Positions 19,092-28,836 of a DNA stretch of 64,000 bases are shown here, in pieces. The stretch spans positions 248,001-312,000 of the forward strand of contig NZ_QXGS01000001.1 of NCBI RefSeq assembly GCF_003604215.1, written 5' to 3'. The stretch comes from Teichococcus vastitatis. GTDB taxonomy: Bacteria > Pseudomonadota > Alphaproteobacteria > Acetobacterales > Acetobacteraceae. Numbering within the stretch: the first letter of the stretch is position 1; each line of letters starts with the position of its first letter. The notes beneath the pieces are model-generated. The model was not told where the DNA came from and did not search any database. It worked only from the letters and a program-made list of their open reading frames with translations. The translations under genes were made by a program, and so were the position numbers.

Positions 19092-20384
19092 ATGACCAAC
19101 AGCAACAAGACCGCCCTGTCCCGGACCTCCTGGTCCCGCCGGAGCCTGCTGGCCCTGTCTGGCGCGGCGCTGGGCAGCGGCGCCGTGTCCGGCTTCCCCA
19201 CCATCTGGGCGCAGAACATCAAGGACGTGACGCTGCGCCAGATCGGCACCGGCGTCTCGGGCCTGAATCCGATTGCCGAGCAGGTGAAGAAGGATCTGGG
19301 TTTCAACCTGCAGCTTACCGTCTCCGACACCGACGCGGTGGCGCAGCGCGCGGCGACACAGGCGCGCTCCTTCGATATTGCCGACATCGAGTATTTCTCG
19401 ATCAAGAAGGTCTACCCGACCGGAGCGGTGCAGCCGATCGACACCGGGCGCATCAAGCTGATGGACAAGATCGTGCCGATCTTCACCACCGGCCGCCTGA
19501 CGCCGGACGGCCAGATGGGCCAGGGCACCTCGCCCTTCTCGGTCGGCTTCGTCAACAGCAAGGGCGCCAAGGGCTTCGCCGGCCAGCGCACCGAGCTGAT
19601 GACGCTGCTGCCCACCATCTACAACGCCGACACGCTGGGCATCCGCCCCGACCTGGTGGGCCGTCCGATCGCCCGCTGGAAGGATCTGCTGGACCCGGCC
19701 TTCAAGGGCCGCGCGGCGATCCTGAACATCCCGGGTATCGGCATCATGGACGCGGCTATGGTGGCGGAAAGCGCCGGCATCGTGAAATATGGCGACAAGG
19801 GCAACATGACCCGCGCCGAGATCGACAAGACGATCGCCTTCCTGATCGACGCCAAGCGCTCCGGCCAGTTCCGCGCCTTCTGGAAGACCTTCGATGAGAG
19901 CGTCAACCTAATGGCCTCGGGCGAGGTGGTGATCCAGTCCATGTGGTCGCCCGCCGTGGCCGCGGTGCGCTCGCGCGGCATCGCCTGCACCTACCAGCCG
20001 CTGACCGAGGGCTATCGCGCCTGGGGCTCCGGCCTTGGCATCATGCGGCATGTCTCGGGGCTGCAGCTCGACGCAGCCTATGAATACCTGAACTGGTATC
20101 TCTCCGGCTGGGTCGGCGCCTTCCTCAACCGCCAGGGCTACTACTCGGCGGTGCTGGAGACGGCGCAGCAGAACATGAGCGAGAATGAGTGGGGCTACTG
20201 GATGGAAGGCAAGCCTGCCACCGCCTCCATCATGTCGCCGGATGGCCGCGAGATGGAGAAGGCCGGCGCGGTCCGCGACGGCGGCTCCTTCACGGAGCGT
20301 ATGGGCAAGGTGGTCTGCTGGAACTCGGTGATGAACGAGGACCGCTACATGGTCCAGAAATGGAACGAGTTCATCGCCGCCTGA
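19092..20384 (+). CDS. ABC transporter substrate-binding protein, PotD-like
   Basis: Periplasmic receptor of the importer. 430 residues with a Tat-type leader (SRRSLLALSGAALGSG, twin Arg). Body of the spermidine/putrescine-binding class: FDIADIEYFSIKK, GIMDAAMVAESAG, MASGEVVIQSMWSPAVAAVRS, YEYLNWYLSGWVGAFLNRQGYY. Length and layout resemble the larger Tat-exported SBP class from alphaproteobacteria, for which substrates vary, so polyamine specificity is not certain. AGGAGATG upstream supports ATG 19092. Confidence 0.9.
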   Translation: MTNSNKTALSRTSWSRRSLLALSGAALGSGAVSGFPTIWAQNIKDVTLRQIGTGVSGLNPIAEQVKKDLGFNLQLTVSDTDAVAQRAATQARSFDIADIEYFSIKKVYPTGAVQPIDTGRIKLMDKIVPIFTTGRLTPDGQMGQGTSPFSVGFVNSKGAKGFAGQRTELMTLLPTIYNADTLGIRPDLVGRPIARWKDLLDPAFKGRAAILNIPGIGIMDAAMVAESAGIVKYGDKGNMTRAEIDKTIAFLIDAKRSGQFRAFWKTFDESVNLMASGEVVIQSMWSPAVAAVRSRGIACTYQPLTEGYRAWGSGLGIMRHVSGLQLDAAYEYLNWYLSGWVGAFLNRQGYYSAVLETAQQNMSENEWGYWMEGKPATASIMSPDGREMEKAGAVRDGGSFTERMGKVVCWNSVMNEDRYMVQKWNEFIAA

Positions 20385-20392
20385 GGCTGAAG

Positions 20393-20426
20393 CGCCCTCC
20401 GGCGAGATCATTCCCACCGGAGGGCG
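20393..20426 (+). terminator. Intercistronic hairpin after the binding-protein gene
   Basis: Ten-base-pair perfect stem CGCCCTCCGG/CCGGAGGGCG with a 14-nt loop. No T-run follows. Hairpins placed between a binding-protein gene and its permease genes usually protect the upstream mRNA and lower downstream expression. Confidence 0.6.
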
Positions 20427-20445
20427 TGACGGGGAACCACGCTCC

Positions 20446-21291
20446 ATGTCCAGATACCTGCCCTTCCTGCAGGCCGCGCCGCTGTTCCTGATCCTGGCGG
20501 TGTTCCTGCTGGTGCCGATGGCCATGCTGGTCGTCGTCAGCTTCTACGACTACGACAGCTTCAGCCTGATCCCGGACTTCGTGCTGACCAACTACCGGGA
20601 CGTGTTCTCCTCCTGGGTGACTTGGCAGACCTACCTCAAGACGGTGTGGTTCGCCGCGCTGACCTGGGCGATCACGCTCGGCCTCGGCTTCTGGCTGGCC
20701 TACTTCCTGGCTTTCGTGGTGCGGGACCCGGGCTGGCGCATGCTGCTCTTCGTGCTGACGACCGTTCCGTTCTGGACCTCCAACCTGATCCGCATGATCG
20801 CCTGGATCCCCTTCCTCGGGCGCAACGGCATCCTGAACAACGCGCTGATCAAGGCCGGCGCCATCGATCGGCCGCTGGAGTTCCTGTTATTCTCCGACTT
20901 CGCGGTGATCCTGGCCCTTGTTCATCTCTATACGCTGTTCATGGTGGTGCCGATCTTCAACACCATGATGCGGATCGACCGCCAATTGCTGGAAGCCGCG
21001 CGCGATGCCGGCGCCGGCTTCTGGCAGGCGCTGTGGTTCATCATCCTGCCGCTGTGCAAGCCCGGCATCGGCATCGGATCGATCTTCGTGGTGGTGCTGG
21101 TGATGGGTGACTTCGCCACGGTGCGGCTGATGAGCGGCGGCCAGAGTGCTTCCGTCGGGCTGATGATCTCCAACCAGATCGGGCTGATGCAGTATCCGGC
21201 GGCGGCAGCCAACGCGGTGGTGCTGCTCGCCATGGTGCTGCTGCTGGTCGGCGCCATGCTGCGCATGATCGACATCCGCAAGGAGCTTTGA
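20446..21291 (+). CDS. ABC transporter permease, PotB-like
   Basis: Inner-membrane subunit with six helices, 281 residues. The first helix is AAPLFLILAVFLLVPMAMLVV. The EAA loop that contacts the ATPase is EAARDAGAGFWQALWFIILP, as in BPD_transp_1 permeases of the PotB class. The stop is four bases upstream of the next permease gene, whose ribosome site (AAGGAG) lies inside this gene's end. Confidence 0.92.
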   Translation: MSRYLPFLQAAPLFLILAVFLLVPMAMLVVVSFYDYDSFSLIPDFVLTNYRDVFSSWVTWQTYLKTVWFAALTWAITLGLGFWLAYFLAFVVRDPGWRMLLFVLTTVPFWTSNLIRMIAWIPFLGRNGILNNALIKAGAIDRPLEFLLFSDFAVILALVHLYTLFMVVPIFNTMMRIDRQLLEAARDAGAGFWQALWFIILPLCKPGIGIGSIFVVVLVMGDFATVRLMSGGQSASVGLMISNQIGLMQYPAAAANAVVLLAMVLLLVGAMLRMIDIRKEL

Positions 21292-21295
21292 GCCG

Positions 21296-22102
21296 ATGCC
21301 CGGCCACGTTGCGCGCTTCCTGCTCGGCGCCTTGTTCGCGCTGTTCTTGTTGTTCCTGTATGGCCCGACCATCACCATCGGCATCCTGTCCTTCCAGGGG
21401 CCGGATGGCGGGCTGACCTTTCCGATGAACGGCATGTCCACGGTGTGGTTCACCCGGCTGTTCCAGCCGCAGGCGGTGGGCGACCTCGGCGCCGCCATGA
21501 CGCGCACGCTGGGCCTCGCCGCCATGGTGACGGTGGTGACGGTGGTGGTGTCGCTCGCCGCCGGCATGGCCTTCCGCCACCGCTTCGCCGGGAGCAGCGC
21601 GCTGTTCATCCTGACGATCGCCAGCCTGATCGTGCCATCGATCCTGGTCAGCCTCGGCGTCGGGCTCTTGTTCACGCTGATGGAATGGGAGCCGGCCTGG
21701 TATTCCTCGGCCTTCGGGGCGCAGCTGACCTGGACCCTGCCTTTCGGCCTGTTGATCATGTTCGCAGTCTTCAACCGCTTCGACCGCTCCTGGGAAGAAG
21801 CGGCACGCGACCTCGGCGCCACGCGCTGGCAGGGCTTCTGGCACGTCGTGCTGCCGATCATCGCGCCGAGCGTGATCGGCATCGCGCTGTTCGGCTTCAC
21901 CCTGTCCTTCGATGAGTTCGCCCGCACCCTGTTGACCGCGGGAAGCGGCAACACCCTGCCGCTGGAGATCCTGGGCATGACCACCACGGTGACGACGCCG
22001 GTGCTGTATGCGCTCGGCAGCGTTTCCACCGCCGTGTCCCTTCTGGTGATCGGCGGCGCCATCCTGGGCGCGCGGGTGATGGGCCGCCGGCGCGGACGCT
22101 GA
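21296..22102 (+). CDS. ABC transporter permease, PotC-like
   Basis: Second inner-membrane subunit, 268 residues, six helices. EAA loop: EEAARDLGATRWQGFWHVVLP. N-terminal helix FLLGALFALFLLFLYGPTITIGILSF fits the PotC class, as does the large external loop ending in TRLFQPQA. Last gene of the importer operon; it converges on a small exported protein with only 18 bp between. Confidence 0.92.
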   Translation: MPGHVARFLLGALFALFLLFLYGPTITIGILSFQGPDGGLTFPMNGMSTVWFTRLFQPQAVGDLGAAMTRTLGLAAMVTVVTVVVSLAAGMAFRHRFAGSSALFILTIASLIVPSILVSLGVGLLFTLMEWEPAWYSSAFGAQLTWTLPFGLLIMFAVFNRFDRSWEEAARDLGATRWQGFWHVVLPIIAPSVIGIALFGFTLSFDEFARTLLTAGSGNTLPLEILGMTTTVTTPVLYALGSVSTAVSLLVIGGAILGARVMGRRRGR

Positions 22103-22120
22103 GCTCCGCGCCCACCCGCC

Positions 22121-22528
22121 TCAGAACAACAGGCGCAGCGCCGCGAAACCCAGCAAAGGTCGCGGCTCGTCCGGCGTGTTGTGCAGAACGCCGGTGGACA
22201 TGTAGGCGTTCAGCGACAACGCCGCGCCACCGATCTCCGCCAGCGGCATGCCGCCTTGCAGCACGAGCTGCGGCCGCGGATCGAAGACGGGCCGTGCCAG
22301 GCTGACCAGCGGTAAGGTGCCGGAGACGACGACCCGCTGCGCTGCGCCCTGCACGCCGGCCAGTCTCGCGACCACGAAGGATTCCCGGCCGGCATAGGGC
22401 ACTGAGCCGCCAAGCGCGGCATTCAAGGTGAAGCCCGGGCGAGGCTGGGCCTGCGCGGGTGCCACGGAGACGGTGGCGGCGAAGGCTACGAGGGCGGCGG
22501 CAAGCCACCCGGTACGCTGGGGATGCAT
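22121..22528 (-). CDS. Small exported protein, possible outer-membrane strand protein
   Basis: 135 residues. Signal peptide with cleavage near APAQAQ. The mature part is rich in alternating hydrophobic residues and Gly and ends with Leu-Leu-Phe, a C-terminal pattern typical of outer-membrane beta-barrels. It is short for a barrel (perhaps 8 strands at most). No family recognised. Start ATG 22528. Confidence 0.6.
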   Translation of the reverse strand: MHPQRTGWLAAALVAFAATVSVAPAQAQPRPGFTLNAALGGSVPYAGRESFVVARLAGVQGAAQRVVVSGTLPLVSLARPVFDPRPQLVLQGGMPLAEIGGAALSLNAYMSTGVLHNTPDEPRPLLGFAALRLLF

Positions 22529-22585
22529 CGGCTGAAAGCTCCTGTCAGGCCGTTGCTCCCTCCCTGTGTTGTTGCCGCCCGTATG

Positions 22586-22597
22586 AAGCTTAAGCTT
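22586..22597. promoter_or_regulatory. 12-bp palindrome AAGCTTAAGCTT
   Basis: Perfect palindrome about 58 bp upstream of the small exported protein. Possible operator; a second small inverted repeat CCACAATGTGG lies at 22611-22621. Function unassigned. Confidence 0.3.
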
Positions 22598-22745
22598 GCC
22601 CTATTTCAACCACAATGTGGCAGCCTCGCCTTGATTTCTTCTATCCGTCACGTCGGAACTACCCCCAACCTGTTGATGCGGTGTTGAGCGCTTCCTTCGC
22701 AGGCGCGAAGAAGGCGGGAGACATGTCGGACAATGCAGAACGGCT

Positions 22746-23300
22746 TCAGCGCGGCGTCTGCTGTGCCGGTGGGCTTGGTGCGCGCAGGCTCTCGAAAACT
22801 AGCATGGGATGACCCTGGTGCTCGAAGCCGCCGCAGGGCCGCAGTCCCAGATCGCCGAGTACGGCGCGCGAGGCGTGGTTGCTGTCCCGCGCCACGGCGA
22901 TGATGCGCTTCAGCCCTGCCCGATGGCCGAACTCCAGCGCGGCCCGCGCCGCTTCCCGCGCGTAGCCCTGGCCGCGCGACCAGGGCCACAAGGCGAAGCG
23001 CAGCGCCACGCCGCGCCCATCCGGGCGCTCCATCAGCCCGGCGATTCCGAGGAAGGCGTCGTCTTCCGCCCGGTGCACCGCCCAGGTGCCATAGCCGCGC
23101 ACCGCCCAGAAGGCGATGTCGTCCCGCAGTTCCTGTTCGGTGCGATCCGGCGTGCGGACGCCGTGCAGCATCAGCCCGAAGGCCGCCTCATCCCCTTTGA
23201 GGGCCACGAGATCGGCCAGATGGGTGGCCTCCACCGGCCGTAGCACCAAGCGGCGCGTACGGACGGTGTGCGGGGATCCCACCCGCGCCAGCGCGTCCAT
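22746..23300 (-). CDS. GNAT N-acetyltransferase (RimJ/RimL-like)
   Basis: 184 residues of the Acetyltransf_3 type: it starts VRTRRLVLRPVEATHLADLVAL, has the strand-4 region FLGIAGLMERPDGRGVALRFALWPWSRGQGYAREAARAALEFG containing the acetyl-CoA loop (RGQGYA), and a late LGLRPCGGFEHQG. Such proteins acetylate ribosomal protein N-termini or small molecules; the substrate here is unknown. It starts four bases after the ettA stop, so the two are co-transcribed. Confidence 0.88.
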   Translation of the reverse strand: MDALARVGSPHTVRTRRLVLRPVEATHLADLVALKGDEAAFGLMLHGVRTPDRTEQELRDDIAFWAVRGYGTWAVHRAEDDAFLGIAGLMERPDGRGVALRFALWPWSRGQGYAREAARAALEFGHRAGLKRIIAVARDSNHASRAVLGDLGLRPCGGFEHQGHPMLVFESLRAPSPPAQQTPR

Positions 23301-23304
23301 GGCG

Positions 23305-24984
<1,680 letters not shown>

Positions 24985-25075
24985 GATCACACACTTCCGG
25001 GAATGCGAGGGGGGTTCGGCCCCCGGTTCTAGCCAGCATGGCGCCGAACGCCAAGCGTAGGGCTGGCAGGGCGGC

Positions 25076-26569
25076 TCAGACCGCTTCGCACACCTGGTCG
25101 CGCCCGGCATGCTTGGCGGCATACAGCGCCAGATCCGCCCGTCGCAGCAATCCTTCCAGCCCGTCCTCCCCTTCCTCCGCCATGGCCAGGCCGAAGCTAC
25201 CCGAGACGCGCGGCCGCGGCGCCGCCGGCGGCAGGGTGATGCTGGCGAGTGCCAGGCGCAGCTGCTCGGCCAGGCGCCGCGCCTCAGCGCGGCCGGTGAC
25301 CGGCAGCGCGATGGCGAATTCCTCGCCGCCGATGCGGCCGAACAGGTCACGCTGGCGCAGCTGCGCGGTGCAGCGCTCAGCGGCCAGCCGCAGCACCGTG
25401 TCCCCGGCGGCGTGGCCGGCGGTGTCGTTGATGCTCTTGAAGTGGTCGAGGTCGAAGGCGATCAGGGCGAAGGGTCGGCCACCCCGCTGCAGCGCCGCCT
25501 CGGCCGCCGCCATGAAGCAGCGCCGATTCGCCAGCCCGGTCAGTACGTCGGTCTCGGCCAGCCGCCGCAGCTCAGCGGTGCGTTCGCTGACCCGCCGTTC
25601 CAGCAGCAGATTGGCCTCGGCCAGCGCCACCTCCGCCTCCCGCCGCTCGCTGACCAGGGCCAGCAGGGTCAGGACGTTCATGGCGCACAGCACGATCAGC
25701 AGCCCGACCGATTGCATCGGGTTGCCGGCCCCGCCATTCTGGAATGGCCCATACCCCGCCACCGTGCCGGCCGAGGCGATCACGCAGATCAGCGTCAGCA
25801 AGGTATAGGCGGCGCGCAGCGAGATCCGCAGCGCGATCCAGGACAGCGGCACCGCCAGCAGGAAGACCAGTTGGGCCGAAGGCAGCGCCGGCGGCAGCTT
25901 GCTCAGGAACACCAGCAGGGCCAGCCCGGCGGTGCCGAACCACACGGTGGCATCCAGTGGTGCCAGGCGGGTGTGGCCCGCATCCGCCGGAATCCGCTCG
26001 ACCCCCAGCCACAGGGCCAGGGACGGCGCGAAGAAGAAGGTGCCGCCCGCATCGCAGAGCAGCCAGCGGCTCCAGATGCCGGGCAGCGCCCCGGCCGGCG
26101 CCTCGCCCGCCAGCCAGAGCGACAGGGTGCCGCCAGCCGCGGACAAGGCGGCGTGCAGCAGCACGACGCCGGCCAGGAATGCCACCACCCCGCGGAAGCG
26201 GGTGAACAAGCCGGTGTGGGGGCGAAAACGCCGGGTCAGCACGGCGCCCGCCCAGGGACCCAGCGCATTGCCGGCCGAGATCATCGCCGCCAGCGGCGGC
26301 GCGCTGCCGAAGACGCCGGCATTCACCAGAAAGGAGCCGAGAAAGACACCGGGCAGCAAGCGGGGGCCGCCCAGCATCGCCGCCACCCCGGCAAGGCCGG
26401 CCGGCAGCCAGATCGGGGCCGGAAACAATCCATAGGCGGCGAAGAAGCGGCCCACGGCCCAGCCCAGGCCGAGATAGGCCAGCGCCACTCCGAGGTTCAG
26501 GCCGATCCAGAGCTCCAGCCCGCCTCGCTGGCACCAGTCAGGCGTTGCGGCCATGTCGCGCCAGATCAT
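25076..26569 (-). CDS. MASE1-GGDEF diguanylate cyclase
   Basis: Makes c-di-GMP. N-terminal MASE1-like membrane domain of about eight helices (GLNLGVALAYLGLGWAVGR, LFPAPIWLPAGLAGVAAMLGG are characteristic), then a short coiled linker SERREAEVALAEANLLLERRVSE, then GGDEF: TDVLTGLANRRCF, FDLDHFKSINDTAGH, and the active loop RIGGEEFAIALP. An RxxD inhibitory site five residues before GGEEF (QRDLFGR) is not complete, so product inhibition may be absent. Start: ATG 26569 or 26554; the frame also opens at a TTG at 26638 that looks poor. Confidence 0.9.
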   Translation of the reverse strand: MIWRDMAATPDWCQRGGLELWIGLNLGVALAYLGLGWAVGRFFAAYGLFPAPIWLPAGLAGVAAMLGGPRLLPGVFLGSFLVNAGVFGSAPPLAAMISAGNALGPWAGAVLTRRFRPHTGLFTRFRGVVAFLAGVVLLHAALSAAGGTLSLWLAGEAPAGALPGIWSRWLLCDAGGTFFFAPSLALWLGVERIPADAGHTRLAPLDATVWFGTAGLALLVFLSKLPPALPSAQLVFLLAVPLSWIALRISLRAAYTLLTLICVIASAGTVAGYGPFQNGGAGNPMQSVGLLIVLCAMNVLTLLALVSERREAEVALAEANLLLERRVSERTAELRRLAETDVLTGLANRRCFMAAAEAALQRGGRPFALIAFDLDHFKSINDTAGHAAGDTVLRLAAERCTAQLRQRDLFGRIGGEEFAIALPVTGRAEARRLAEQLRLALASITLPPAAPRPRVSGSFGLAMAEEGEDGLEGLLRRADLALYAAKHAGRDQVCEAV

Positions 26570-26732
26570 GGGTGAGGCATTGCCGGCCCGGCTCTCAGGA
26601 GGCGGCAAGAGCAGGGAACTGGACAATCCACCCTCCAAGGCTGGCCACCTGCCAGAACCTCGCTCTATGGATCATCACACGGGCCTGAAAGCAACCTGTA
26701 GCTGCATCCCGTCCTGGTTTTTCGTCACGCCT

Positions 26733-26805
26733 TGCGCCCGGCAGGACTCGAACCCGCAACCAAGCCGTTATGAGCGGCCCGCTCTGACCATTGAGCTACG
26801 GGCGC
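26733..26805 (-). tRNA. tRNA with anticodon CAU, probably tRNA-Ile2
   Basis: A complete cloverleaf: acceptor GCGCCCG/CGGGCGC, D-loop TAGCTCAATGG, anticodon loop CTCATAA (CAU), T-loop GTTCGAGTCC. The variable and anticodon-stem region (GGCTTGGTTGC) resembles the E. coli Ile2 tRNA, whose C34 is converted to lysidine by TilS to read AUA. Elongator Met is the alternative; it is not the initiator, since the first acceptor base pairs with the last and the stem lacks the three-G:C rule pattern. No CCA is encoded (AAG follows instead). Confidence 0.9.
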
Positions 26806-26857
26806 GAGGCAGCGACGGGCGCCCTGAGCGCCCAGCGCAGTGCTAAACCGAGCCGCG

Positions 26858-28051
26858 TCACGGAGCAAGAAAGCGCCGGATCGCGTCCTCGGCCTGGGCG
26901 ATGTTGCTGACCCCTTCCAGATGGCCGAGGCCGCCGCGCAGCGGCACCAGTTCCACCTGCTTGCCGGCCTGGCGCAGCGTGGCCTCCAGTTCACGGCTGT
27001 ATTCGATCGGGAACACGCGGTCGCCCTGGCTCGGCAGCACCAGCCAGCGTTGCGGCGCGCCGGCCAATGCCGCGGCGCCGCTCTCGTATTCGTTCAAGAA
27101 CAACTGATTGGCCCGTGCGAGATAGAGAAAGGAATTGGCATCGGAGAGCCGCGAACGGGCGCTGGCGGCGCTGTCCAGCCATTGCTCGATGGCGAAGCGG
27201 TCCTGCACGCGGCGGGCCGGCTCCTGGCCTTCCGCCGGGCGGCGGCCGAATTGCGCGGCCCAGCCGCGATCGCGCGAATGCAAGGTCACCAGCTTCAGCG
27301 ATTCGGCCAGCCCGCGCAGCGGCGCGTCGCGTCCCTGGCCGTAATAATCGCCGTTGCGCCAATTGGGATCGAGCCGGATCGGAGCGCACCAGAGGTCGAG
27401 CCAGCCCATCATCCAGGCATCCACCTCGCCAGTGCCGATCGCCGGGATCACCCGCTCCACCATGGCGGGATGGGCGGCGGCCCATTCCACGGCCTGGAGC
27501 GCGCCCATGCTGGGTCCCGCCACCAGCGCCAAGCGCCGGACGCCGAGCGATTCCAGCAGCCGCTTCTGCACCTCCACGAAGTCACGGATCGAGACGGCCG
27601 GAAAATTCAGCCCCCAGGGCCGCCCGGTGGATGGGTTCACCGAAGCGGGCCCGGTGGTGATGGTGTGCCGGTCCGGGGCGTTCAGGTTCACCAGGCTGTC
27701 CGAGGCGACCACGTAGAAACGGTCCGTGTCGATCGGCTTGCCGGGGCCGATGATGCTGTCCCACCAGCCGAGCGGTCCCTGCGGCTCCAGCCGGCCGAAG
27801 GCGTGGCCGTTGCCGCTGAAGAAATGCGTGATCAGCACGGCGTTGTCGCCTGCTGCGTTCAGTCGTCCGGCCGTCTGGTAGCCGATGCGCACCACCGGCA
27901 GGCGCCCGCCGCCACGCGTGGTGTAGTCGGTGAAGCTGAAATCCAGCCGCGCCACCACAGGCGCCGCGGCCGGCTGGGTACGTCCGACGGCCGGCAGGGC
28001 GAGCATGGGCAGGGCGGCGGTTGCCGAAAGCAAGCGGCGGCGGGTGGTCAT
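26858..28051 (-). CDS. Exported MetX-like alpha/beta hydrolase
   Basis: 397 residues in the homoserine O-acetyltransferase (MetX) fold: nucleophile AGPSMGALQAVEW, Asp in LPSQGDRVFPIEY, His in GGLGHLEGVS, and the MetX-like N-terminal strand NAVLITHFFSGNGHAFG. It has a Tat-like signal (TTRRRLLSATAALPMLALPAVG), which true cytoplasmic MetX never has, so it acts in the periplasm and is unlikely to acetylate homoserine in biosynthesis. ATG 28051 is chosen for the leader; upstream frame is noise. Neighbours (a tRNA and ppa) give no hint of substrate. Confidence 0.85.
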   Translation of the reverse strand: MTTRRRLLSATAALPMLALPAVGRTQPAAAPVVARLDFSFTDYTTRGGGRLPVVRIGYQTAGRLNAAGDNAVLITHFFSGNGHAFGRLEPQGPLGWWDSIIGPGKPIDTDRFYVVASDSLVNLNAPDRHTITTGPASVNPSTGRPWGLNFPAVSIRDFVEVQKRLLESLGVRRLALVAGPSMGALQAVEWAAAHPAMVERVIPAIGTGEVDAWMMGWLDLWCAPIRLDPNWRNGDYYGQGRDAPLRGLAESLKLVTLHSRDRGWAAQFGRRPAEGQEPARRVQDRFAIEQWLDSAASARSRLSDANSFLYLARANQLFLNEYESGAAALAGAPQRWLVLPSQGDRVFPIEYSRELEATLRQAGKQVELVPLRGGLGHLEGVSNIAQAEDAIRRFLAP

Positions 28052-28241
28052 GGTCGGGCGTCCCCTCTGCATCCCTGGCGTCCCGTGCTGCGTGGCCGCG
28101 CGCCGGGTTGATCGGGCATGCTGCGCGGAGCCCGGCCCGTCCGGCAAGCCCCCACCAGCCGGCCATGCTTGCGTTGCCGCTGCCGCCGCCCCCTGCTAAC
28201 CAGCCACCGCCTCACCTCTTCCTTCGGAACGGATTCCAGCC

Positions 28242-28763
28242 ATGGACGTGACCAAGATTTCCACCGGCAAGACGCCGCCGCACGACATCAACGTGGTGAT
28301 CGAGATTCCGCAGGGAAGCTCGGTGAAGTACGAGGTGGACAAGGACAGCGGCGCCGTGGTGGTGGATCGCTTCCTGTTTACCCCGATGGCTTATCCCGCC
28401 GCCTATGGCTTCATCCCCGGCACGCTGGCCGATGACGGCGATCCGTCCGACGCGCTGGTGCTGGTTCCGACCCAGGTGGTGCCCGGCGCGGTGATCCGCG
28501 CGCGCCCCGTCGGCGTGCTGTTCATGGAGGATGAAAGCGGCCAGGACGAGAAGCTGGTCTGCGTACCGCACGACAAGATCACCCTTGCCTTCACCGATGT
28601 GAAGGAGCTGGAAGACCTGCCGAAGATCACCCGCGACGCCATCGAGCACTTCTTCACCCGCTACAAGGATCTGGAGCCGGGCAAGTGGGTGAAGGTGAAG
28701 GGTTGGGGCAACGCCGCCCAGGCCGCCGAGATCATCGAGAAGCAGATCGCCGCCGCCCGGTGA
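28242..28763 (+). CDS. ppa: Inorganic pyrophosphatase
   Basis: Hydrolyses pyrophosphate and pulls biosynthetic reactions forward. 173 residues, standard family I length. Conserved pieces: NVVIEIPQGSSVKYEVDKDSGAVVVDRFL, MAYPAAYGFIPGTLADDGDPSDALVLV (metal-binding DDGDPSD), and HFFTRYKDLEPGKWVKVKGWG. Cytoplasmic. Stands alone, ended by a GC hairpin. Confidence 0.97.
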   Translation: MDVTKISTGKTPPHDINVVIEIPQGSSVKYEVDKDSGAVVVDRFLFTPMAYPAAYGFIPGTLADDGDPSDALVLVPTQVVPGAVIRARPVGVLFMEDESGQDEKLVCVPHDKITLAFTDVKELEDLPKITRDAIEHFFTRYKDLEPGKWVKVKGWGNAAQAAEIIEKQIAAAR

Positions 28764-28770
28764 GCCGATC

Positions 28771-28794
28771 GGCGCCAGCGATTATCCTGGCGCC
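28771..28794. terminator. Hairpin between convergent ppa and Cache protein genes
   Basis: Eight-base-pair perfect stem GGCGCCAG/CTGGCGCC with an 8-nt AT-rich loop, nine bases past the ppa stop. No T-run, so efficiency is uncertain. Confidence 0.5.
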
Positions 28795-28836
28795 ACGGCG
28801 GCACGACGTTTCCGGGCCTGCCGCTGCCGCCACCTC

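Noticed and set aside
26733-26805. Elongator tRNA-Met
   Set aside because: Not fully excluded. The variable region and lower anticodon stem fit tRNA-Ile2 (lysidine-modified CAU) better, so Ile2 is preferred.
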